Of a DNA stretch of 7,194 nt, positions 1 to 6,009 are shown one piece after another. The notes below the pieces were generated by a model that was not told where the DNA came from, did not search any database, and saw only the letters and a program-made list of their open reading frames with translations. The position numbers and the translations under genes were made by a program. Source of the DNA: Candidatus Collierbacteria bacterium (GTDB taxonomy: Bacteria > Patescibacteriota > Microgenomatia > UBA1400 > MFAQ01); assembly GCA_023245265.1 (NCBI GenBank), contig JAHFKQ010000041.1, forward strand, positions 1-7,194. The letters are read 5' to 3'. The stretch's first letter is position 1, and every line of letters starts with the position of its first letter.

Positions 1-1
1 T

Positions 2-367
2 GCTAAACTTTACAACTCCGAAAAAGAGTTAATCGTGCCTTGGATAAATGAGTCCAAAGTCCTAGCCTCAGGTCAAAGAATGGTCGTAATGGTGAGAGCT
101 CATTCCGAAAGTGAGATTACGAGATACTTTCCGAAAGATTTGGAAAGTCTCAAAAAATTGATCGCTAAATATCGGACCGATGCTCAGACGATGATCTTTT
201 ATCTAATTCCTCGTGATTTTGAGGATGTAGATTTGACAACCCAGTCTCAAATCATCGAGAAGCTAAAAGTTGAAGGGGTTTATTTGATGATTTCGCCGGA
301 TAACATGGCCGGTCTCAATAAGGAAGCGATTCGTAGACTGGAAACCGGAAGGAGAACCCGCCAATGA
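2..367 (+). CDS. Unrecognised protein, C-terminal part (5' end outside window)
   Basis: The reading frame is open from the first complete codon of the window to a TGA at 365-367, giving about 121 residues. A GTG at 35 could be a start, but no convincing ribosome binding site precedes it and the frame continues upstream with plausible protein (AKLYNSEKELI), so I treat the gene as truncated by the window edge. The visible part alternates beta-like hydrophobic stretches (MVVMVRAH, TMIFYLIP, GVYLMIS) with charged helices, which suggests a small alpha/beta fold. I see no catalytic motif, signal peptide or membrane segment. The stop codon overlaps the start of the next gene (ATGA), so the two are probably co-transcribed and translationally coupled. 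I do not recognise the family and assign no function. Confidence 0.72.
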   Translation, partial: AKLYNSEKELIVPWINESKVLASGQRMVVMVRAHSESEITRYFPKDLESLKKLIAKYRTDAQTMIFYLIPRDFEDVDLTTQSQIIEKLKVEGVYLMISPDNMAGLNKEAIRRLETGRRTRQ

Positions 368-1518
368 TACTCACCTCAACAATGCTGATTGCTGTCCCCG
401 ATTCCGCTTGTGTAATCGAGAGACTGGACCTCCGAGAACTAATGGCTAGAGGCTTAAAGATCGAAGAAAGAATGGCCAAGGGGGTTGGAATTGAAGATGA
501 GCAGAGAAGATACCACACCTTGTGTGACCGAATGGAGTATCTGGCCAATTTGATTTGTACTTCTCGGTTAGTCGAAGCGGCAGATCTGGGGTTAGAATAT
601 TTCGATCTATTACTAGGTCTGCAAAGCAAATATCCGGAAGAAACCAAAAAAGCCAGATTGATGAGCAATTTCTGTCCGGCAAATTTAGTGAGTTCGCAAC
701 TGGACCAGTTTCTGAAGCTGATGAAAATGGCCGGTCTGAGTGAACGAAAAGAAGTCAAGATCAAGGCCGCTTTCTACGAAAGAGCCTCTCAGAATCGGTG
801 GCATATTTTAGAAATCCAAGAACCGACTGTTTTGGGTGACACGGACAATTCCGGATCAGAGAGTGGCTTGCTGGATCAATTCTTAGCCATGCCGATAAGT
901 GATGACATAACGGCCCAAAACCAGAGCAGTGCGACCAAGGGTTTGCGAATCCAAATCAACAAAGTGATTGATGATCTGGCCAAGAATATTCCGGCCGCCG
1001 TCAATTTTAGTGATATACCTCACAGTGCTATCACCGACATTCTGTATGAGTTTGCCTACAAAAGCGGCAAGCCGATGTATCTCCCGGTAGTTTACGGTGA
1101 TGGATCCAAAGCACGACCCTTACCAATTCATTGTCTAAAACCCAAAGCGGAAACAGTGAAACAAGCCATGAGTCAAACACCCAGTTTGGCAGTAGGGATG
1201 ATGAGCGGTAGGCACCATGAACTAGATAGTAAGGTTAAAATTTACTTCTATCGGAATCAAGAAATATCGATCGGCCGAACTGCGGCTGAGTCCGACGAAG
1301 TGGCCTATTTGGAAGCCAAGAAAACTTTTGAAAGGCTCCGCAAAGAAGGAATATACCGCATCGCCTTTCACCAAACAGGGTTCCAACCGGCCGTCGTAGG
1401 CTTTTTTCGAGCCCTGATCGAAGAAATTGTGAGTTGGAAAAACTCCGCCCCGATCCTAGAGGTGACTCCACAATTTTATTTTGAGGGAGGAGTTCGACCA
1501 GGTCAGCCTTGGATCTAG
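364..1518 (+). CDS. Unrecognised 384-residue protein, coupled to the upstream gene
   Basis: The ATG at 364 overlaps the previous stop and is preceded by a good Shine-Dalgarno (GGAAGGAG, 347-354) nine bases upstream, which fixes the start. The stop is TAG at 1516-1518, just before a strong terminator, so this is the last gene of its transcript. The N-terminal third is rich in charged amphipathic helices (for example LDLRELMARGLKIEERMAKG). An acidic, Ser/Asn-rich linker lies around residues 158-170. The C-terminal half is more globular, with strand-like segments (KPMYLPVVYG, SKVKIYFYRN) and a hydrophobic helix near the end (PAVVGFFRALIEEIV). That helix is probably part of a soluble fold rather than a transmembrane span. 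No nucleotide-binding loop, metal-ligand cluster, signal peptide or known catalytic signature is evident. I do not recognise it. It is certainly coding by length, start signals and gene packing; its function is unknown. Confidence 0.85.
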   Translation: MILTSTMLIAVPDSACVIERLDLRELMARGLKIEERMAKGVGIEDEQRRYHTLCDRMEYLANLICTSRLVEAADLGLEYFDLLLGLQSKYPEETKKARLMSNFCPANLVSSQLDQFLKLMKMAGLSERKEVKIKAAFYERASQNRWHILEIQEPTVLGDTDNSGSESGLLDQFLAMPISDDITAQNQSSATKGLRIQINKVIDDLAKNIPAAVNFSDIPHSAITDILYEFAYKSGKPMYLPVVYGDGSKARPLPIHCLKPKAETVKQAMSQTPSLAVGMMSGRHHELDSKVKIYFYRNQEISIGRTAAESDEVAYLEAKKTFERLRKEGIYRIAFHQTGFQPAVVGFFRALIEEIVSWKNSAPILEVTPQFYFEGGVRPGQPWI

Positions 1519-1530
1519 CTTAAATTTATA

Positions 1531-1560
1531 ACCGAGAGTGTTCATCACTCTCGGTTTTTT
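1531..1560 (+). terminator. Intrinsic terminator after the hypothetical gene pair
   Basis: A perfect 10-bp inverted repeat (1531-1540 with 1546-1555, ACCGAGAGTG and its complement) encloses a five-base loop TTCAT and runs directly into six Ts (1555-1560). It begins 12 bases after the TAG of the upstream gene. It ends that transcription unit and separates it from the helicase gene. Confidence 0.93.
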
Positions 1561-1571
1561 GTGATAAATCA

Positions 1572-1601
1572 TTCCATTTTTGGCCTATAAAGGTGTAAAA
1601 T
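1572..1601 (+). promoter_or_regulatory. Possible weak promoter for the helicase gene
   Basis: TAAAAT at 1596-1601 matches five of six bases of the -10 consensus. The region 17-18 bases upstream (TTCCAT at 1572-1577) matches the -35 consensus only poorly. A promoter is expected here, because a strong terminator precedes and a long gene follows, but the exact site is a guess. The interval 1519-1658 holds only this, the terminator, a small hairpin and the ribosome binding site. Confidence 0.3.
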
Positions 1602-1604
1602 CTG

Positions 1605-1630
1605 CTAAACCAATATTGAAGCTGGTTTGG
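1605..1630 (+). other. Small inverted repeat in the helicase leader
   Basis: CTAAACCA (1605-1612) can pair with TGGTTTGG (1623-1630), giving eight base pairs including one G-U, around a ten-base loop ATATTGAAGC. If transcription starts near 1608, as the weak -10 suggests, only part of the stem would be in the RNA. There is no T-run after it, so it is not a terminator. It could be an operator or RNA element, or it could be chance. Confidence 0.25.
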
Positions 1631-1646
1631 ACTTTAAAAATCCAAT

Positions 1647-1652
1647 GGAGGT
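1647..1652 (+). promoter_or_regulatory. Ribosome binding site that decides the helicase start
   Basis: GGAGGT is a near-perfect Shine-Dalgarno. It lies six bases before the ATG at 1659 but only three before the in-frame TTG at 1656. The ATG is therefore the likely start, and the protein has 959 residues rather than 960. Confidence 0.8.
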
Positions 1653-1658
1653 ATTTTG

Positions 1659-4538
1659 ATGACCAGAATAACAGTTGAATACCATGTCAATTGTAAGCGT
1701 TGTGGGGTTGAAATTGGCTATTCAGGCATGATGTACGAGAAAATGAAGGCTCTAGGTGAGTCAGCGCCTGAGTACTGTAAAGAGTGTAAGGCAATCCTGT
1801 TTTTGGAAAAGATGACGATGGGCGCTGCTTATGTGACGCTCAAAACCATCCCGGGAGCCGACTTGACAATCGCCATCCCCGGCGAGTTAGGTATGGTTTA
1901 TCACCCTCAACGGCCTCGTATCAAAAAGGAAAAACCCTCCACTTTCGATGAGAAGCTTTTTGGGGCAACTCCAGATAAGATTGTGGATATCTACGAGTGG
2001 TTCAAAGATAAAAATCACCAAGTGGCGATTATTATCGGCGAAACAGGGTCGGGAAAGTCAACTGCTCTCCCCTACTGGCTGCTTTTTCCGCCAAAGGGGA
2101 TCCCAGATGATTTTTTTCTCCGCGACGGTCAAATTGCTATTACCCAACCGCGAATCGTGGCAACCACTTCAATCGCGGAGTATATGGGAATCTTGTTGGG
2201 TTCTTCAATAGGCATGGGTTTTGATTTTGGCTATCGCTATAGTAAAGACCGAAATACCGATCGCTTTAACGCCGCTTTCACTGCGACCGATGGTAGTCTA
2301 ATCAATATTATTATGAAAGGACTACTGGACAGTCTGAGCGTAGTAATGATCGATGAAGCCCATGAGAGATCGAAAAACATTGATATTCTTCTCCGGCTTT
2401 TGAAAGATCAGTTACCGCTGTATCCGCATCTCAAACTCTTGATCGTTAGTGCGACGATCAACCGAGATTTGTTCCTCAATTATTTTGGACCGGAAACGGC
2501 TAAGGTGATTGAGTTTGAAGCCAAAAGAAAGTTTGATTACACCAAGACTTTTGCCACCGAAGCTGAAAAACTACCCTACGAAAAACCCTCACAGCTGCGA
2601 GGGCTTATCGTTCCGGCACTCGTCAAGAAAGTAGTTTGGCTCCTGAAAGAGCAAGTGGCCGGACGAAAAGGCAAAGGGAATATCCTGGCATTTCTCCAAG
2701 GAGTAAAACCGATTGAGGAAGCGGTGCTGGCCATTTCAAAAGAAGTGGATAGTGACCCGCAGCTAAAAGGAAAGATCGATGTATATCCGCTTTATAGCGA
2801 TTTGGACAAGGCCAAAAAGGACTTGGTTCTCAAAGAAGCAGAGAACAAGAAAATTCGCGTCATTGTCAGTACTAATGTGGCCGAAGCCTCGGTCACGGTG
2901 GCCGGTGTGGTCTATGTCGTTGAAACCGGAATTGAGAACCAGTCGAACTGGCAATCGGACACCCTGGAAACTAAAGTAGGACTAAACCTGATTAGTCAGG
3001 CAAACGCCAAACAGAGATGGGGTCGCTCCGGCCGAACTGCTCCCGGTGAGGTTCATTGTCTTTACACCGAAGAACAATTTAAGACGATGCTTCCTTTCCC
3101 AATTCCCGAGATTGCCAGAACCTCGATGGAAGAGATTATTCTCCTCCTGAAAAAACTCGGGGTGGATGATTTGAACACAGGATGGATCGAAGATCCAAAC
3201 CCAACCGAACTCGCCAGATCGATGACCTCTCTCAAAAAGAGTGGGGCTCTCGATGAAGACGGGATGTTGACTGGGTATGGTTTGCTTCTCGAGGAATTTA
3301 AATACACGGCGACTCTCACTGATCTCATAATAATGTCCGATAAATTTGGTTGCGCGGTGGAAGTGGCGACACTGCTACCCGTAATTAAAAATGGTGGACA
3401 TAAATATGTTTTGGCCAGAGACGATAAGTGGGATCGGAAAGAAGCTCAAAAAGCCGAAAAAGCTCATGAGATTCTTTGGAAAAATTGTCTGGATGATGTC
3501 GAGTTCATTTTGAAACTTTACTCTTTATGGTCTAATCCGCCGGAATCCAAGAATGTCAACCGAAAGATGAAGTTGGCAGAACGGCGGGCAGCCTGGGCCA
3601 AAGAGTATTATGTGAATATTGAAGTCATGGAAGAGCTGGACGCAGAGCGAAAACAAATTTTGTCGCTGCTAAACGATCACAAAAAAGATAGTCGCTTCCG
3701 AGATATAAACTTTCGGATGCTTGATCGGACCAGAATGATTCTGGCCTACTGTCTACCCTACAAAGAAGTCGCAGAGACGGGCTATAGCTATAACCCGAAA
3801 CTAACGGCGGAGGCAGGTACCGGGGTTACTATTCAAATGAAGTTGGCGCCGGAGAATAAAAAAATGGTTGAGTCAGTCAAAGCCGAAAATCAGTCTCTCT
3901 TTGCCTTGGCCAGAAATTTTATTGGACTCGAGGCAAATCCGGAAGCTGATAAGAATTATGACCGTATCTTCGAAGGAGCCAACCTGAGTCTCGACGAAGC
4001 TCTTCAGATTGTTGAAGGAGAGTGGGGAGTAAGAATGGCCAAAGAATATCCGGTCGGGCAGACTTTGAAGGTCACCGTCAAAAATGTGATCAACTCCGGG
4101 ATCTTCACTCAAACGGAAGATCAAATTGCCGGTTTTGTCCCTTTGAATAACATTAGCTCCTGGGGACCGGTAAAAGACGCAACCCAAGTAACCAGAGTGG
4201 GCGAAACCTTGACTGCTAAGATAATTGGGATTGACCAGGAAAGACAACAGCTGAAACTCAGTCTGGCTCTGCCGGAAAATAGTCCCCTTAAGCGGTTTAA
4301 GATTGGGGACCAGCTGGAAGGCAGAGTCACCAGTCTGACCGAATTTGGAGGTTTTGTGGAACTGGGTCTTGGTTGCCAAGGACTAATCCACATCTCCAAG
4401 CTGGGCAGATTTGTCAAACACCCCAGTGAAGTAATCGGGGTGGGAGATCTGGTTCAGGTTGAACTTTTGGCCATGACGGAAGAAAAAGGTAGGCCGAAGA
4501 TTGGTCTGAAGCTAAAATCGGTCTTGAAAAAGGCTTGA
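1659..4538 (+). CDS. DEAH-box (HrpA/Prp22-like) RNA helicase with N-terminal zinc-finger-like motif and two C-terminal S1 domains
   Basis: This is a predicted ATP-dependent, cytoplasmic RNA helicase or RNP remodeller of superfamily 2. Residues are numbered from the ATG at 1659. Two CxxC pairs (C12, C15, C40, C43) suggest a zinc ribbon. The helicase core carries Walker A GETGSGKS (127-134), motif Ia TQPR, motif II DEAH (232-235), motif III SAT (264-266), motif V STNVAEASVT (404-413) and motif VI QRWGRSGRT (452-460) with both arginine fingers. All catalytic residues are therefore present. A winged-helix/HA2-like ratchet region follows to about residue 600, including LTGYG at 537-541. A poorly conserved charged region (about 600-795) may include a degenerate OB fold. 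Two S1-type beta barrels end the protein: about 797-872 (divergent) and about 880-955 (typical, with VTSLTEFGGFVEL and GLIHIS). Bacterial HrpA is longer and lacks this arrangement, and eukaryotic Prp22/DHX8 carries S1 at the N terminus, so I withhold the symbol hrpA. The gene appears monocistronic. Its last codons overlap the next promoter. Confidence 0.93.
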   Translation: MTRITVEYHVNCKRCGVEIGYSGMMYEKMKALGESAPEYCKECKAILFLEKMTMGAAYVTLKTIPGADLTIAIPGELGMVYHPQRPRIKKEKPSTFDEKLFGATPDKIVDIYEWFKDKNHQVAIIIGETGSGKSTALPYWLLFPPKGIPDDFFLRDGQIAITQPRIVATTSIAEYMGILLGSSIGMGFDFGYRYSKDRNTDRFNAAFTATDGSLINIIMKGLLDSLSVVMIDEAHERSKNIDILLRLLKDQLPLYPHLKLLIVSATINRDLFLNYFGPETAKVIEFEAKRKFDYTKTFATEAEKLPYEKPSQLRGLIVPALVKKVVWLLKEQVAGRKGKGNILAFLQGVKPIEEAVLAISKEVDSDPQLKGKIDVYPLYSDLDKAKKDLVLKEAENKKIRVIVSTNVAEASVTVAGVVYVVETGIENQSNWQSDTLETKVGLNLISQANAKQRWGRSGRTAPGEVHCLYTEEQFKTMLPFPIPEIARTSMEEIILLLKKLGVDDLNTGWIEDPNPTELARSMTSLKKSGALDEDGMLTGYGLLLEEFKYTATLTDLIIMSDKFGCAVEVATLLPVIKNGGHKYVLARDDKWDRKEAQKAEKAHEILWKNCLDDVEFILKLYSLWSNPPESKNVNRKMKLAERRAAWAKEYYVNIEVMEELDAERKQILSLLNDHKKDSRFRDINFRMLDRTRMILAYCLPYKEVAETGYSYNPKLTAEAGTGVTIQMKLAPENKKMVESVKAENQSLFALARNFIGLEANPEADKNYDRIFEGANLSLDEALQIVEGEWGVRMAKEYPVGQTLKVTVKNVINSGIFTQTEDQIAGFVPLNNISSWGPVKDATQVTRVGETLTAKIIGIDQERQQLKLSLALPENSPLKRFKIGDQLEGRVTSLTEFGGFVELGLGCQGLIHISKLGRFVKHPSEVIGVGDLVQVELLAMTEEKGRPKIGLKLKSVLKKA

Positions 4539-4562
4539 CAAGGGCTAGAGGGGGCTTATAAT
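4535..4562 (+). promoter_or_regulatory. Perfect-consensus sigma70-type promoter of the intergenic RNA
   Basis: TTGACA (4535-4540) and TATAAT (4557-4562) match both consensus hexamers exactly, with a 16-base spacer. The -35 box includes the TGA stop of the helicase gene. Transcription should begin near 4569. The only things downstream on this strand are the structured segment and its terminator, so the promoter serves an RNA gene. Such a match suggests strong, probably constitutive expression; that is inference. Confidence 0.87.
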
Positions 4563-4568
4563 ACCCAT

Positions 4569-4791
4569 AGTTAAAGACTAGTTTGGGATAAGGTTTCTTT
4601 GGATAGGCTCGGCAGTTCCGCCGATAAACCGAGTCCAGACCTACACCAAAATAGCCTTTGGTTAACAAGGAGACCCTAAAATACCGGATCGTTTCTCCGA
4701 AAATGGAGATCCGGAAGGAATCCCGCCTTCGACGGGAGAAATGCTCTCTTTAGTTAACGCTTGGCCGACCTGTAAAGGTCGGCTTTTTTTT
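4569..4791 (+). ncRNA. Candidate stand-alone structured non-coding RNA, about 223 nt, family not recognised
   Basis: The segment lies between a perfect promoter and a strong terminator, and the next gene is on the opposite strand, so it cannot be a leader of a downstream gene. Two domains can be drawn by eye. Domain 1 is a long bulged hairpin: CTA 4578-4580, TTTGG 4582-4586, AGG 4591-4593, TCT 4596-4598, GGA 4601-4603 and CTCGG 4608-4612 pair in order with TAG 4652-4654, CCAAA 4646-4650, CCT 4640-4642, AGA 4637-4639, TCC 4634-4636 and CCGAG 4629-4633. Domain 2 is closed by 13 pairs (4661-4673 with 4745-4758, one G-U, bulged A4752). It encloses two hairpins: CCGGATC 4684-4690 with GATCCGG 4708-4714, and TCCCG 4721-4725 with CGGGA 4733-4737. 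The terminator hairpin follows. I found no signatures of tmRNA, RNase P, SRP or common riboswitches. A divergent member of a known class, including 6S RNA, cannot be excluded by eye. The 5' end is inferred from the promoter. Confidence 0.78.
4764..4791 (+). terminator. Intrinsic terminator of the intergenic RNA
   Basis: An 8-bp perfect stem (GCCGACCT 4764-4771 with AGGTCGGC 4776-4783) closes a GTAA loop of the stable GNRA type and is followed by eight Ts (4784-4791). On the minus strand no T-run follows the hairpin, so it terminates only plus-strand transcription. It ends six bases before the stop codon of the convergent peptidase gene. Confidence 0.95.
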
Positions 4792-4797
4792 GGAAAA

Positions 4798-6009
4798 TTA
4801 GTTGACGGTCACCTTGTCGTAGCGGAAGATCTGGCCGGTACTATAAGTATCGGTGAATTTTTTGTCATAGCCGTTTTCCATATAAGGGTCATTCATGATG
4901 TATCCCTGGTCGTTTTTGCCCTTCAAAACAATAAAGTGAGTACCATTGACTGTGTTTAGGCCGGCAATTACCGGTCGGCCCGCTCCCAGCTCATTATCGA
5001 CCGTTTCTTTTGAAAGTCCTTGTTGTCGATTGACCGTGACTCCGTTGGCTGTCCAACTACCAGCATTCATGTAGGCCGTAAAAGGAAAAAAGGGATTTGA
5101 CGAAGCGGCGATATCCGAGGGTTTTAAATTCTTACCCAAATGAGAAGCTATCATCGCAGTCGAAGTAATTAAACAACCGACTCGACCAACAGTTTCACTA
5201 GAGTCACCGATTCTTTGGGAGAACCAAGACGAATCTCGTTGACTATAGTAACAACCCCAGTCGTCACAATGGGTTTGATTGCTAAGTGGAGTGGCTCCGG
5301 AAGTAAAACCTCTCATGGAAGCCACGAGCGCATTGGCTTGAGCTAAAAGGGACTGAAATTTTTTCTCGTCATTTTGGGTCAGAGAAAGAATATTTTGTTT
5401 GTCCTTTTGCTGCTGGCTGAGAATTTTCTTTTGGCTTTCCAATTTAGTTTTCAATTTTTCCACCTCTTTTTGTTTGGTAACTTTATCGGTCTTGCGTTGG
5501 TCGTAATCCAGGCGGGTGCTTTCCAACTCATTCAAAATTAATTGGTCCTTGGCCTTGATGGTATTGAGATACTTCATCTTGGTCAGAAAATCTCCAAAAG
5601 ACTCGGTCGAAAAAATCATGTCTACCGGTGTCACTCTGGAACGGCGATAACTTTCTCGTACGCGCGCTTGATAAATTTTGCCTAGTTCATCCAGAGACTC
5701 ATTCACTGTTTCCAAAACACCACTGAGGACAGTAACTTCTTTTTCCAGGGTATTTATCTGAGAAATAGTTTGATTGATTTGGGCCTGAGCTAAATTGGTT
5801 TTGGCGGTGAGGGCCGCAATCGCCTGCTTGAGAGAAGTCTGGTCTTGGCGATTGGCAGAGATCTTCGCCTCACAAGCATTACTAATGTTACTTAGAGTTT
5901 GGGCATCCATACCGGAGTTAGTTTCACGGCACTCTTCGGCCAAGAGTTTTGACGGAAATAACGAAAACAAAAATATAGTGAGAAACAGGAGAAGAAGGAT
6001 TCGTTTCAT
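4798..6009 (-). CDS. Secreted coiled-coil protein with C-terminal C39-like cysteine peptidase domain, likely FtsEX-controlled murein hydrolase
   Basis: The 403-residue protein starts with a signal peptide (MKR, then a leucine/phenylalanine-rich core, probable cleavage after A24 in LLA-EE). A long coiled coil follows (about 45-232) with the EnvC/PcsB-like helical pattern around 115-165, including ARVRESYRRS and DMIFSTESFGDFL. The C-terminal domain (about 245-400) resembles the Peptidase_C39_2 group. It has YSQRDSSWF with Q257 as likely oxyanion residue, catalytic C279 in GRVGCLITSTAM, H358 in NGTHFIVLKG and D374 in MNDPY. C248 and C253 could form a disulfide outside the cell. The ATG overlaps the ftsX stop (ATGA, read on the minus strand), and no good Shine-Dalgarno precedes it, so translation probably depends on coupling. 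By analogy to PcsB and EnvC, FtsEX would move the coiled coil to release peptidoglycan cleavage at division. The substrate is inferred, and a protein-processing role is the main alternative. Confidence 0.88.
   Translation of the reverse strand: MKRILLLLFLTIFLFSLFPSKLLAEECRETNSGMDAQTLSNISNACEAKISANRQDQTSLKQAIAALTAKTNLAQAQINQTISQINTLEKEVTVLSGVLETVNESLDELGKIYQARVRESYRRSRVTPVDMIFSTESFGDFLTKMKYLNTIKAKDQLILNELESTRLDYDQRKTDKVTKQKEVEKLKTKLESQKKILSQQQKDKQNILSLTQNDEKKFQSLLAQANALVASMRGFTSGATPLSNQTHCDDWGCYYSQRDSSWFSQRIGDSSETVGRVGCLITSTAMIASHLGKNLKPSDIAASSNPFFPFTAYMNAGSWTANGVTVNRQQGLSKETVDNELGAGRPVIAGLNTVNGTHFIVLKGKNDQGYIMNDPYMENGYDKKFTDTYSTGQIFRYDKVTVN

Noticed and set aside
315..764. A 149-codon minus-strand reading frame at the start of the 384-residue gene.
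   Set aside because: The plus-strand gene has a Shine-Dalgarno, an ATGA coupling and a terminator. The minus-strand product is low in credible structure.
1656..1658. In-frame TTG as the helicase start.
   Set aside because: The GGAGGT site is only three bases away from it, while the adjacent ATG has a better spacing of six.
3873..4379. A 168-codon minus-strand reading frame within the helicase gene.
   Set aside because: It lies entirely opposite the S1-domain coding region, whose plus-strand translation has clear family motifs.
4708..4720. CCGGAAGGAA resembles the GGAA tetraloop region of SRP RNA domain IV.
   Set aside because: The flanking conserved bases of the symmetric and asymmetric loops (such as AGCAGCC on the 3' side) are missing, and the segment pairs better as part of the CCGGATC hairpin.
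4728..4737. TTCGACGGGA resembles the conserved 5' segment of tmRNA.
   Set aside because: A terminator follows within about 40 bases, leaving no room for a tag reading frame, pseudoknots or a tRNA-like 3' end with CCA. The bases are explained by a simple hairpin.
4569..4791. A riboswitch or T-box leader.
   Set aside because: The downstream gene is on the opposite strand, and I see no conserved riboswitch core or T-box sequence.
4741..4959. A 72-codon plus-strand reading frame with GGGAGA before its ATG.
   Set aside because: It begins inside the RNA gene, runs through the terminator and is antisense to the peptidase coding region. No recognisable protein results.
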